A stretch of DNA of 64,000 nucleotides. Source: Lytechinus pictus (lineage: Eukaryota > Echinodermata > Echinoidea > Temnopleuroida > Toxopneustidae). Numbering within the stretch: the stretch's first letter is position 1; each line of letters begins with the position of its first letter. A program made the translations under genes and the position numbers. The stretch spans positions 20,671,103-20,735,102 of the forward strand of contig NC_087254.1 of the NCBI RefSeq assembly GCF_037042905.1. Reading direction: 5' to 3'. The notes beneath the pieces were generated by a model, which was not told the origin of the DNA, searched no databases, and saw only the letters and a program-made list of their open reading frames with translations. Below are positions 37,901 through 49,469 of the stretch, piece by piece.

Positions 37901-39002
37901 TACAGCAAAAACAACATTCAAAGTTTCTAGGGGTAACTATTGATGAAAATTTATCCTGGAATAATCATTTAAGCCAAGTCACAACTTCCGTGTCCAAAGG
38001 TGTTGGAATAATTTCCAAATTAAAATACATATTACCCGAAAAAACTCTTTTTACTTTATAATGTTTTGGTGCTTCCTCACATATCATATTGCAATATAGT
38101 TTGGGGTAAGTGTGGTAAAACGAAACTTAATCCGCTTTTCTTATTACAAAAAAGAGCAGTCCGTATTTGCACAGGATCACAATATCTTGCCAGATCTAAT
38201 CCTTTATTTTTTAAATTAAAAACATTAAAATTTTCAGATATAAATACATTTCATGCTGCTATATTCATGTTCAAATACAAAAAGGGATTACTTCCCCCTT
38301 CCTTTCAAAATATGTTCACCCTGAACAACACCATCCACTCTTATCCAACACGAAACTCCACAAACTTTCATTTAACAAATCCAAAACTAATAATAACGCA
38401 CAAATCAATTAGACATTACGGTGCGGATTCGTGGAATAATTTATCACATGACATTAAGCTATGCACATCACTTTATTCATTCAAAGCTGTTCTGAAAAAA
38501 AATACACTGTCAAGCTATAATTTCTAAAATCTTTCTGTGTACCCAAACAACTGATAATCCCATCCCCCCTTGCACATGCACACTCGCACACATGCACTTG
38601 CACTTTCACTTTTATCAACGTTATTAATCTTCTCTCAATCAAATTTCCCTTCCCTATCCACTTTTGATATATTCCTATTATTTTGTGCAATAAAAGATAA
38701 GTCTCTTTTATTGCACTATACAGTCTGGTTTTCTATCCCCTTTCCTTTCGAGGCCTCCATCACTTTCAAGCTCCAAACTTAAGATGGAGGTCTCCCATAT
38801 TTCTATATATATATATATATGTTCAGTAATTAAAGAATATAGATATATTTTATAATGATTTATGTACATTATTCATTATGTTTAAAAAAATATTTGCCTA
38901 TTATGTAATATTGAAGAAAAAAAAATTATTATACTTGTATATACTTTGTTTTTGTTTTGAAATGTGGAAATAAAATAAATCAAATCAAATCAAATCAAAT
39001 AA
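34960..39002 (+). mobile_element. Dead LINE with endonuclease and reverse transcriptase
   Basis: ORF2-like coding begins near 35118. The apurinic-type endonuclease includes ILHINSRSLNKN, VSETWF, RRGGGVAFYV, GLIYKPPN, FMGDFN and the catalytic SDHLPI (35823-35840). A stop (35259-35261) interrupts its start. The reverse transcriptase (36700-38527) has NYRPISILCSISKILEKII, GFRKNHSTDLAL, DLSKAFDTLNH, then after a frameshift near 37604 PQGSILGPLLFLLYVND and FTDD at the catalytic site. It ends with HSYPTRNSTNFHL and a 3' tail of (AAATC)n at 38977-39002. A foldback splits it at 36161-36633. Frameshifts and stops show that it is inactive. It is jockey/CR1/L2-like by motifs. Confidence 0.88.
36161..36633. 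mobile_element. Foldback element made of TTCGTAATTCCGAAGG units, 9-bp target duplication
   Basis: The left half is GGTTCGTAATTCCGAAGG-type repeats and the right half is their inverse (CCTTCGGAATTACGAACC). GAAACCATC is directly repeated at 36152-36160 and 36634-36642. Dropping the insert and one copy rejoins the LINE frame. A 9-bp duplication is the length typical of Mutator-like transposition. There is no coding capacity. Confidence 0.8.
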
Positions 39003-39320
39003 AAGTAGTTTCTCATTCAACATGTTCAATTGAATGGTTCTCAAAATGTGTTGATTGTGCGTGTATTGAGAATTAATATCAAAACCACTGAGGTAATTAA
39101 TGGTTGCGTTTACGTCAAATTACGTCAAATTACGTCAATATAGTTATCTTGACACAAGGAATATGCTTCGCAAAGCACACGGGTTGTGAGGCAGGCAATG
39201 AAGATGTATCGGAATTTACTTTCTGGTCACTGTCTTTTTAAATATTTGATAACTCTTTCACCTATCTATAGGAAGCTACAGAAAAGTACTATATCCTGAA
39301 TTTTCAGTCTATTCCATGTA

Positions 39321-39360
39321 AAGATAGATAGATAGGTAGATAGGTAGAAAGGTAAAAAGG

Positions 39361-39439
<79 letters not shown>

Positions 39440-39440
39440 G
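39321..39440. repeat. (GATA)n microsatellite
   Basis: An almost perfect GATA run, with a GGTA-interrupted start and a single-register shift near 39394. Confidence 0.95.
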
Positions 39441-39654
39441 AACGGATTGAAGAGTTACATGATCGATAATCAAAGAGGAACCGATACTTTGTTTAATTCA
39501 TTGTCTATTATCTGTTTATATTCCACATCGGAAACTATTCAACATTACCGAAAAAATGATGTTGGTAATGCATACTTGTAGTATGTAAATGATATACGTA
39601 TAACGATTATGGGTAATCATAATTATAGTGCAACACAGAGTAACACACTTTAAG

Positions 39655-39735
39655 TAAAACGGCAAGACTAGGGTATTGAACCCACGACCTCTTGCTCACG
39701 AGACCAGCGCTTTAACATCTGAGTCACATAATGAG
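39655..39735 (-). mobile_element. tRNA-derived SINE head
   Basis: On the minus strand it reads like a tRNA: GACTCAGATGTTAAAGCGCTGG, then GTCTCGTGAGCAAGAGG, then a B-box-like GTGGGTTCAATACCC. A proper acceptor stem is lacking, so a SINE or tRNA pseudogene is likelier than a functional tRNA. Confidence 0.5.
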
Positions 39736-40014
39736 TAGCACTCATGAAAAGTGGCACATGCCGCTTTATCCCACAGATGTATGAATGATGTTTAAAAACA
39801 CTGAAATTTTGGGGTCATAATTATTTAGATTCACTCTATGATTTGCATGGACGCATATTTTGGATGTTGCTTTTTTTTTTTTTTTTTTTTCCCTCTCCTT
39901 TCCTTTTTTCTTTCTTTCTTTTTCTACCTTTTCTTTTCTTTCTTCCTTCATTTCCCTCTTTTGTCTTTTCTTTTCTGTTCTCATTTTCCGCTCCCTATGA
40001 CTCTCTTTTTACTT

Positions 40015-40268
40015 GGTCCCCATGGAAGACCAGCCGCACATATAATTGGTGCAGCTGAATATGGGTTATCCAACCGTCTCTTGTCTTAAGTTTGATCTTT
40101 TAACTTTCTTAACATGTTTCAATCAATCATTTTTTTTTCTTTTCTTTTTTTTAATCAATGTTTAGAATTTATTTCATTATGTATGTGTATGTTACTCCTT
40201 GTATCTCTTGTATATATATTGTTATGTATTTTTTTATGACGGAAATAAAACAAACAAACAAACAAACA
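40015..40268 (+). mobile_element. LINE 3'-end fragment with (AAAC)n tail
   Basis: GGTCCCCATGGAAGACCAGCC and the following text look like an L2/CR1-type 3' end. It finishes GGAAATAAAACAAACAAACAAACAAACAG. A poly-T/CT tract (39871-40010) precedes it. Confidence 0.5.
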
Positions 40269-40329
40269 GTCACGTCTAAGTGTCTCATTATTAAAGCTAG
40301 GGAGTTTCCGCTCCGTGATGTACAGAGGG

Positions 40330-40590
40330 TTCTAAGACAGAGAAATGTTGCCCAATGCCATTCATGACAAGGAACAACCAGGAAGTCTTTGTCGAAAATT
40401 GGTGAATCAAAACAGTTTTGTCCTAGACTCTGAACAAACGACATAATTTGCATTTTAATGGTCAGCTCTGTAACTTAGGACGAACTGGTGTTCCGGATAA
40501 CCCATTTTCGACAAAGACCTCCCAGATGTAAATACATTTACTGCGGTGTTGAATCCTCCGTACGTCGCGGAGCGTATAAACGCCCTATTT
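40330..40590. repeat. Dispersed repeat, copy 1
   Basis: It shares an ordered set of phrases with 45810-46085: TTCATGA, GAGCAACCA or GAACAACCA, GAAGTCTTTGTC, AAATT(C/G)GTGAAT, TTCGTCCTGGACTCTA-like, CTTAGGACGAA and GTGTTG/GTGTTC. Neither copy has a preserved frame. Confidence 0.65.
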
Positions 40591-40599
40591 TCACTTCGG

Positions 40600-41430
40600 A
40601 AACTACTTTCAAAACCTAAACTGATAATGGGGACGGATAGGCCTATTGCAGTGAAAGAGAACAATGACATCTTTACCTGCCCCCTCCTCGATTCCTCCAA
40701 AACATTATGCGAGGGAGGGTAGCAATCTATAGAAAAAAAATATTCACAAGATTCAATCATGTCAATGGCAAATGTATATGATGTATAATATGATATAGCA
40801 TTTTATGAAAAGCGTAACAATAACCATACACGGTCGTTCAGCGTGATGATACTGCCAATAAAGTTCATAGTCCATCTATACATGCATTGATAAATTTCAG
40901 CCCAAAGTGGGCTCTTTTGTGTACATAACCTCTCTGATGTAAAGAAAAATGAATAAATTCTAATATCGACCGATCGTTGAACTTAAACAGTATTTGGCCT
41001 GAATACAAGCCATGCATCGTTATCTATATGGGAATCACTACTATGACTGACTAGTGGATGGACTGATCATATTATGCTGATCATCCATGATAACTGGCCG
41101 AAGGAATTAGCGCATAAACAAAGAACCCGAAATAGAAGAACAATCAAGTTACCACAGGTTGACTACCCTGGCCTGGGGACGTCCATCGATAAACATTTTG
41201 AGGTGTACTTCTTTTGTTGGATTGCATAGCTCAGCACTATAAGGTGAGCATATGACTATTTTGTATAATCTCTCTCTCTCTCTGTATTTCAAATATTTCT
41301 AAAGATATGGATTTATATGTCTTATGCCGGTACTACTTATTACTCGGTCTGTATGTATATTGCAATTATAAGTCGTCAAGCGAAACTGAAGCACCTACTC
41401 TGATAAGCTCCTAATTTTTTTGATATAAGC
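40600..41430. other. No gene seen
   Basis: Intergenic, mixed-sequence DNA with no splice-bounded open frame or recognised repeat apart from a short (TC)n at about 41271-41283. Confidence 0.4.
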
Positions 41431-41439
41431 ATGCACACA

Positions 41440-42236
41440 CCATACATTTTCAAATTTCGCTTAATTTTCATTTAGCAGTTATGTGCCTATGCGTAACTCA
41501 TTTGCTATGCAAATGAGAGAGTCGATGATGTCCCACACTCACTGTTTTCCCCTTTTTTTATGAAGTATTGTTTGAATAATATTGTTCAATATTTCAAGTT
41601 TAACGGATTTGACAATAATGGCCTTAAGCCGTCGGTCCTCTGGTTGCTTGCTTTCAAGCATTCATGCTTCAGGTAAAAAAAAAATCACCACCAAACAATG
41701 GTAACTCCATAATGTTCAAGGAGGAATAAAACTTCTGAAGACGGACAGTCAACATGCCCGAAACGTCGAGTAACCTCTCTTCACTTCATCCTGCTACTAC
41801 TCAAACCATCGCTACTCAAGCCATATTCAGCTCATCTCATCTGGTTTACAGTCCTTTTCAGGACTTCACTCATTTTCAAGAAAATAATACTTCTAATTTC
41901 CTCTTTTCATCCTTTCTCGTCTTTCCGTTTCAATCTTTATGTCTGTATTTCCTTCCCTTCTTCACATTACACATGGTAAACCGTAAACCTTCTCCACGAA
42001 TAAAACTTTGTTGCACAAGACAATGTCATATTTTCATATAATAAACTACAAATGAAATAGTGAGCGTGTGATATCATCAGTCCCCTCATTTGCATACAGA
42101 CCCGGATGATTATATAACTGTTTGTGAAATTAAGCGAAAGTTTAAATTCTTTTTTTACATTCGATTTCGATGTCAGTGTTATGCTTGCTCATTTCTTTTT
42201 ATTTAAATCAACTGTTTGTTGGGGTGGACTTGTCTC
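41440..42236. mobile_element. Family A TTAA palindromic MITE, copy with insertion
   Basis: It matches 10608-11198 at both sides (CAAATGAGAGAGTCGATGATG; GGGGTGGACTTGTC before TTAA 42237-42240). A foreign segment (about 41625-41995, with CATGCCCGAAACGTCGAG) lies in the middle. Confidence 0.65.
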
Positions 42237-42485
42237 TTAAACATGTTAAAAGATATGTTTTTGATAATAGGGAGCTTTTTTACGAGACCATTAAGGCGGA
42301 GTGTGGTAGAGTTCCCACATGAGCAGAAGGAGCATTCTATTTGGTTTACTCGTTTTTTTTTTACTATCAAAGTGTATTCAGTCTATACTTTCCGTTCTTC
42401 CCGTTCTGCTCTTGAAGTTCATTCTGATGCTCCGGGATAGTTAAATAACAAAGATGGGTCTATAATTTTCTTCCAACTTAGAAAT

Positions 42486-45400
42486 ATGGCACCAAAGATT
42501 GCGCTGATCACGGGTTGCTCCTCTGGTATTGGTTTAGCTACAGCTGTAAAGCTTGCCCGGGATGCAGCGAAAGGGTACGTGGTCTACGCTACAATGAGAA
42601 ACCTTGCCAAGAGGAATGAGTTGGAGAAGGCTGCTGAGAATGAACTCAATACTACGCTATTCGTTCTCGAGCTCGACGTAACGAAACACGACACGATTAC
42701 GACTGCGATCAGTACTGTGATAGAGAAGCACGGTCGTTTGGATATTCTAGGTGAATATTTAAAGAGAATTTATAATACAATACAAAGCTCACATACACAG
42801 TATCCCTATGTACTGGGGCCCGTTTCATAGGACCTGCAACTGTTGTAACTTTGCCAGTATGGCAACTACCATGGTAACCTTGATTCTGATTGGCTAATGA
42901 GCCCTGTTACCATGGTAGTTACCATAATGGCAAAGTTACAATAGTTGTAAATCCCTTATGAAACGGGCCCCAGACGTTATTCCTTCTCAATAATCAAGTG
43001 CATATTTCATTGTATTTAAATAATCATGATAGTGAACTTTTAAAGTTCACTATTTGTATTTCATTATTTTGATATTTCCCCTAGTGATTATAGCTTTTGT
43101 TTTGGGTGAAATTGTTAATAATGATCAAATTCACAATCAGTCATGATAAATTTTGAGATGACGGTTATACCTATTCTCATTTTTGCTTGGCAACCGTTGC
43201 GACACGTTGGGATGGTGTATGTTCTTGACTGAAGCCTATATTCCGTCAGTACTTGTGTATCCGACACGAGAGGGCAGTATACCGTAGCTGTAACTTTTTT
43301 CATGAATTTGCGAATGACGAAAAAACAGGGTTTATTTAGTCAAACTACGCGTCATGAATATTCATGGCGACACGAAACGTGCGGATATAGCCTAATCGCC
43401 ATCGGCTCAATTGGTGTGGCTCAATCACTAAGCCAAACCTACAGTCGAGTTCGTAGACACGTGTTCGAGTCTCGCCTAGAACGATATTACAAGGTTTTTT
43501 TAATGAAAAGTTGAGGCAAGACTCTAAAAAAAAATCAAATATATGCAGTCGATTCAAAGCCTCCAAAACGGCCGGCGGGCCTGTGAATAATAATCGCACC
43601 GGGACTCTATAGGCCTACACTGTTAGAAAATTTATCCTTAAAAAAAAGAAGTTGCTGCAGCAGAGTCTCGAGAACACCTGTAATCTTACCTGATTGCGTA
43701 ATCTTACAGGAAATTGGTATTTGGTGTATGGAATCTTACAATTTTCCTTAACAGTGTTCTGTTAAATTGCAGAAAAAATCCTGTTTTATGAATTTACAGA
43801 ATGATTCTGTTATTGCTTTCTGCAAAATCTTCTTTTTTCCCTGTAAAATCAGGGGTTTTTTAACAGTGTTGATAGCACACACCCGGGAGCGTTTCTTCAT
43901 CCTCACTCAGACTTGATTATACCAAAACTGTGTAACATATACTAAGGATTTACTGCTCGGTTGAGAGAATATTGGTCTGTAGAAGCACTGTCAGCTCATC
44001 GTTTATTTCAATAATCTCTCTTAGACAATGCCATGACAAGTCTTGAATCATATTTATTCACACAACTGTGAAATTATTTTATATCAGTCAACAACTCTGG
44101 AGTAGGTATTTATGGTCTTCTCGAAAACACGACCTTCGATCAGATCAGGATGGTCATGGAAACAAACTTCTTTGGGGCAGTGAAGATGACCCAGGAAGTG
44201 ATTCCTATCATGAAGAAGCAGAGGTCAGGACGTATCATCAACATTAGCAGTACCTGCGGTATATTCGGTAAGTTCGTGGAGCTCGGATCAAAATTGAATA
44301 ATAAAAAGATAAGAGAGAATACCGATTAAAAGTCTTACAATGCATGATGGAGATTTCGAATCATGATCTGATGACAAAGGCCCATTTCAACCAGCCCCGG
44401 CATCCCCGTTCCTGGTAAATAAAAGACCCGCTGCTGTTTTATTTTCCTTTCCTCTGATAAGAGTGTAAAAATATATAAAGTACAGAGAGCTATGAACCAA
44501 AGAATTACTTTCATGGAATCTACAAGTACAAACCTCAAAATACAGAAAGAGAAGCGTAGGGAATAATTGGAACGAGAGACTGAACAAAAGAAAAAGCAAG
44601 CGGAAACATGCAATGAGAGAAAGAATGAAAGGCGAGTGAAATACTGAAGAAAAAAAAAGAAGTTCAAAATGATATTGGTAATACATAGGGGAAGTTGATA
44701 ACCATGATAATCTTGCATTTTAAGGAAGTGTATCATATAACCTGTTATATGTCAAGAGGATATGCATTTATATATTTAAATAATGTATTATTCTGTTATT
44801 CTTTAGGTCCCTACATTATACATGAAAAGTCAATCAATATCTACAATTGAGTGTATTTTTTTAGAATACCAAAAACATGCAGTTCCGCTTTGTTATTATA
44901 ATTGTTAACAGCCGCACGTTGCAAGACCCATGTTGTCCTGGGTTTATGACTGTGCTATTGATATCAGTGTCCAATGAAAATTAAAGATTTTTTTATTCCA
45001 TTTTCTTCTAAGGTATCCCTTACATGGAGATCTACTGTGCCTCTAAATATGCAATGGAGGGATTTTCCGAGAGTCTTGCGGCTACCCTGAGACCTTACAA
45101 TATTTGGTAAGAGCCTTAATTAACCCCTAATTAACCGAGAACGACAGCACTGATTTCGTTTTAAATACAGGCTTTCTTCTCGTATCAGCTTATGAAAAAT
45201 GGTACTTTGCTGTTAAAAGGATAGAGACGAATAAAAAGATAGAAATTGCTTTCTTCAGAGGGGAAATGCTATGTTCAAGTTCACGTTTGTGTCTAAATTA
45301 TAGATATAGATCCTAAAAGGTAAAATCGTACTTATTAATTACTACACTGCAAAAACTCCGGTGTTGATTTAACACCAGCCCGGAATCTATATATGTCCAC

Positions 45401-46502
45401 ACCAGAGAAGTATTGAAACAACACCAGTTTGGAATCAAACCGATGCTGTTTTAATACTAATTGGTGTTGTATAAATACATATCTGGTGTTAGACCAAAAC
45501 GAAACTGGTGTTGTTTAATACTTCTCTGGTGTGGACATATATAGATACCGGGCTGGTGTTAAATCAACACCAGAGTTTTTGCAGTGTAGATCGTGTAAAC
45601 GAATAGAACGGTGAGGCGAAGGCATCTCATCAAAGGAAAATGACGACTATACCATGCATAAAGTAAACTACTACACACGAAATGAAGGGCAATTGCGAGG
45701 TACTTTGACAAAGTGCGACTGAGGAGGAGGGGGCATTACCGTGCCCTTACCTGGAGCGCCATGCTTCTACGTTATACTAAACATTACAAAAGGGAGTTGT
45801 CGCATCGAGACGGACAACGCTTTCAAGAAAATAGAAAACTGTATTGTCGAATGTCCTTCATGATAATGAGCAACCAAGAAGTCTTTGTCAAAAATTCGTG
45901 AATTACTTAAACAGCAGTTTCGTCCTGGACTCTAGACAAACGTCACGACATTATTTGCAATTATTCGTCAGCTCCGAAACTTAGGACGAAAGTGTTGTTC
46001 CGGTTGGACCTCCCAAGCTGTTCATTGTCATTTGACTGTGTTCTTGAATCTTTCTGCGTCGCGGTTGCGAATCTTGTTCATCCTCTTGACTTTAATTTAT
46101 TTGATACATTTGTCTCTTATTTTTTGGCATCCGCCATGTTTCCCCTTTCCAACTTACAGGGTGACGACTATTCAACCTGGTCCCGTCCATACCAAGTTTG
46201 GGGAGAACATCTCGGTCAATAATCTTCCGACTTTTGACACTCCTCGTCAACTTGACCCGAGCGACTTGTTTCGACGATCAGTCGAGAAAAGCTCATCGGT
46301 TCTTAAACAATCGGGAGAGTTCGATGATAATCCACAGAAACCTGACGACATAGCTGATGTTATCCACAAGGCAATAACTGATGATAGGCCTCATTTCCAA
46401 TACCCGACAAGTGAATTTCGCATCAAATACGCGGCCAAGAAGTTCGTCAACCCTTCTAATGATGCAATGGTCGACTACTTTGCCGACGCGTGTACCCCAT
46501 GA
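42486..46502 (+). CDS. Short-chain dehydrogenase/reductase, HSD17B1/RDH8-like
   Basis: Four exons (42486-42750, 44088-44267, 45013-45106, 46160-46502) join with GT/AG introns into 293 codons. An acceptor (CCAACTTAG, ending 42481) just before the ATG implies an untranslated first exon. The Rossmann NAD(P)-binding motif TGCSSGIG is at residues 9-16 and NNSG (usually NNAG) at 90-93. The catalytic tetrad is complete: N115, S143, Y156 and K160 (YCASK). QPGPVHT (185-191) and the TGCSSGIG context match classical SDRs of the 17-beta-hydroxysteroid dehydrogenase type 1 / retinol dehydrogenase 8 group, which interconvert steroid or retinoid alcohols and ketones or aldehydes using NADP(H). Length fits the family. 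There is no clear signal peptide or membrane segment. Substrate cannot be read from sequence. Possible poly(A) signal AATAAA is at 47037-47042. Confidence 0.93.
42813..42973. mobile_element. 161-bp CTGGGGCCCGTTTCATA MITE in SDR intron 1
   Basis: CTGGGGCCCGTTTCATA at the left and TATGAAACGGGCCCCAG at the right are exact inverses. Inner parts are also complementary (GCAACTACCATGGTAAC against GTTACCATGGTAGTTACC). Confidence 0.85.
43395..43485 (+). mobile_element. tRNA-like SINE head in SDR intron 1
   Basis: GGCTCAATTGGTGTGGCTCAATCACTAAGCC is followed by GTGTTCGAGTCTCGCC (B-box-like). The arrangement fits a tRNA-derived Pol III head. The structure is too imperfect for a working tRNA. Confidence 0.45.
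43616..43870. mobile_element. ACACTGTTA-ended MITE in SDR intron 1
   Basis: ACACTGTTAGAAAATTTATCC at the left is paired with TTTTTTAACAGTGTT at the right. The interior repeats TCTTACAGG and TCTGTAAA-like phrases. Confidence 0.5.
45345..45586. mobile_element. Intact 242-bp palindromic MITE in SDR intron 3
   Basis: CACTGCAAAAACTCCGGTG at the left is mirrored by CACCAGAGTTTTTGCAGTG at the right. TA is on both sides (45343-45344 and 45587-45588). The arms are complementary along nearly the whole length and carry the ACACCAG(T/A) phrase repeatedly. Confidence 0.85.
45810..46085. repeat. Dispersed repeat, copy 2 (SDR intron 3)
   Basis: Diverged copy of the unit at 40330-40590. It ends about 75 bp before the last SDR exon. 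Confidence 0.6.
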
Positions 46503-47156
46503 GAAACACTTAAAGCAAATAATCATCTCATATCTAAATAAGATAGCTTTTATACAACAAAGATATTACATATAGTTATTACATTGCATAATTACATATC
46601 GACTTCATTCTCCGCACAAAGGAACTTTATTCATTCATCAACTTGTTTTATCTAGCGACGCTATGGAAAATTTCATTATTTGGAAGAATACCAGCAGATC
46701 CATTCTTGAACTTGCCCAATATAATTCCCTTTTTCTTTTAAAATCGTATTTTATTCATTTTGGTTGGATTCCTCTGGAAGAAAACTCTAAAATAGATGAT
46801 ACAAACTATCGACATATTGTTTCATGAATTGTGGGAAATAGGAGGATTTACTAACAGTTTAAAGTATTTTTCATATTTTTCGGAAAATGTCACGAGTGAT
46901 CATTAACGAGAAATGCAATTGTGACGTTTATAAAAGTAGAAAAACCAAACTTTATTTTAAAAGAAAAATAAATGATCAGATAATTGGATTGAAATACAAT
47001 AATGCTAAATGTGATTACGTCATGGACAAAATGTAAAAATAAACCCAAAAGAATAGTGGACTACTTGTAACTACATGTATATTCTTGGAACTTTATACTT
47101 GCCTATTCATCCGCCTTCGTGGTTATTGCATTGCCATTGCATTTATATTGTTATAT

Positions 47157-47230
47157 AAGTTGCATCTTGAGCGAACCTCTACCTCATGTATATATGTACA
47201 TGAGGTAGAGGTTCGCTCAAGATGCAACTT
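47157..47230. other. Perfect 34-bp-arm hairpin
   Basis: The arms AAGTTGCATCTTGAGCGAAC...CTCATGTA and their exact reverse complement are separated by a 6-nt loop (TATATG). No mismatch is seen in 34 pairs. The 3' arm contains ATGAGGTAGAGGTT, which includes a let-7-type seed, GAGGTAG. Confidence 0.9.
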
Positions 47231-49465
47231 TCAAAATCTTCCGGATATTTTATGCTTGATTGAAAAATAAACACAATATTATAATTCATGATTTGATATT
47301 TTCCGTATAGTCATGAGAAATTCATGCAAAGAGAGCAAAGAAAAAAAAACATATAATCAAGTATCGAGAAAGAGAACCAAATAAAGTTAGGATGAGATAG
47401 TACAAGAGGAGCGCATCGCCAAAAGGAGGAGAGTTTAGAGAAGTTATAGAGCTAAGAAGGGGGAATGAGCCAGAAAGAGAAAGTGGGAGAGATGGATAGT
47501 ACACGAGAAGGTGTGCTAACGCGTGCCACTCCGTTTGTTCTCAACACAACTTTTAGAGATGGGGGGGGGGGGGGGGGGGCTTTGCGCCTCACCGCGCGGC
47601 AACACGTCGAGATATAAGCCTTTTATTTTATTTTTTTATTCATTTCAACTTTGAAACGTAACGTAACAGGGTATTAGCTCCTTGCACTATAATTTCGCTC
47701 TCTCACTTTCCCCTGTTCAAGTTTGCATTCTCATTCCTATCACTATCTTTTTTCCTTATCCAATATCAACATATGTCTCCTCTCTTTCCACGTCCTCTCC
47801 AATCCCCCTCTATAATCTATCTCATGCATTCGCCTATAAATTAATATCTAAGCATTATCGAATCCCCTTGAAACAGATCAATGCTGACAAGAAAAAGAAA
47901 TTAACCGAGAATATTTTCTTTTAATCACAAACCCATTCACAGTTATGATTGATAACGGACTCAAAGTTAGATGCAGGTCTTTCATTAATGACGCTATAAA
48001 TGAATATATTACGCATGGATGATTACAAAAATTAAGAGAAGAGACCGACAATTTATTTATTTATTTTGGAGGGGGAGGCCGGTATTGTACTTGTTGACAC
48101 ATTAGTTATGGTCTGTTTTCTGGGACACACGGTTTAGTTAAAGAGCTGAAAGAACGTGGGAAATTGGTGTCATGAATGAGAAATGGGAAAGAGTGGGAGA
48201 GGGGTCCATGGCCCCTAAACCCCTTCCAATCGCCAGTTTTACACTCATGTATAGGCCCTACGTGTTTAAAAGTGGGTTGAGAATCATGGAGCCATATGCG
48301 TGAACTGGTGTATTATTCGTACAATATGGCAACTTATGTACGTACATTAATCAGTGAATTTATGAACGTACATTGAATCGGTGAATTAATAACTAAATAA
48401 ATAACTGAATTTTCGATGTGTTTTTCCCGTTGATCTAGAAGAATGAACAGCTTTTTATCACGTTTGTCTCACTTCCCGTTCTTTTCTATTTCATCTAAGA
48501 GTCTGTAATAATAAATGTCACAACATATAAAATTATTACATCAAACTCTTTTCATAATATATATGCTGCCAGTACATTAATAATTAATGTATAGGCACAA
48601 CGCATAAACATGAATATAATATAAAAACACATAAACCGTAGAAAAACATAATTTTTGACATGGTGCTTTTCGAATTTCTAGCCGGGCTTGACTTCTTACA
48701 TACCGAATTCATTACATAAAGATTTTAAGTCTATATAAGGATAAGAAATAACAAACTCCTTTTTTTGAAAATAGCATAGCTAAAACACGATTAAGTTGGG
48801 TTATTTATGTTCCTACAATCTATCTCCTGCGTGAAAAAAATATTTACCATGTAAAGTTAGTCATGCATGGGTGAAGAGACATAAACGTTTAACACAAAAC
48901 CCTCACTTTTCAAAGTGGCGCCTTCTATTTCTTATGCAAAAGTGATGAACAGTAAATTACAGTACCATTTTCGTACATTGATTTATTCATGTGTACTCAC
49001 TAAATGAATATTACACCTCCACCCGTTAAAAAAAATAAATAATGTACAGGTAAATAAAAAAATTGTTTATATTAGTGGCGTTGCGTATCTCGGGTGTCAC
49101 AATTTTCCGTGTAATTTACCGAGTAATTTAAGCGCTCTGAGTGAGAGCCTTCGATATTACGCGCATCATCACACTCCAATTATGTATCTAGATAAAATTT
49201 GCCTACTTACTTATAGTCATCGCAACATGGTACCATCCCATGATCAAAGATACACTGCGCGTACGCTAAAACATGAATAAAATAGAAAATGAAGCAGGCC
49301 AAATTAGTATTAAGCTATGGCTGAGCATGCGCGCGTGTGTGTGTGGTGGGCGTATATTTTTGCTGTGTACTAGCTGTGGAACATCATTTTCGGGTACTAG
49401 TATGATGATCAGTAGGCCCCCTAATAACCATTTTCTGTTGGTATGTAGATATGATGTGAGGGGTA
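47231..49465. other. Intergenic, no gene seen
   Basis: It includes a run of 19 G (47561-47579) beside a GC-rich patch, and AT-rich DNA elsewhere. Short open frames lack splice or protein support. Confidence 0.45.
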
Positions 49466-49469
49466 AACT

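Noticed and set aside
35067-38527. Host gene with endonuclease and polymerase domains
   Set aside because: Domain order, the 3' microsatellite tail, stops and frameshifts identify it as a dead LINE.
39655-39735. Functional tRNA gene
   Set aside because: There is a B-box-like motif but no convincing acceptor stem. A SINE or pseudogene fits better.
41754-42041. 95-codon open frame
   Set aside because: It lies in the segment inserted in a family A MITE and has no recognisable protein features.
44335-44736. 133-codon minus-strand frame within the SDR gene
   Set aside because: It lies in an intron, is hydrophobic low-complexity sequence and has no splice partners.
47157-47230. let-7 microRNA gene
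   Set aside because: Only the seed matches, the remaining bases differ from let-7, and the seed is on the 3' arm.
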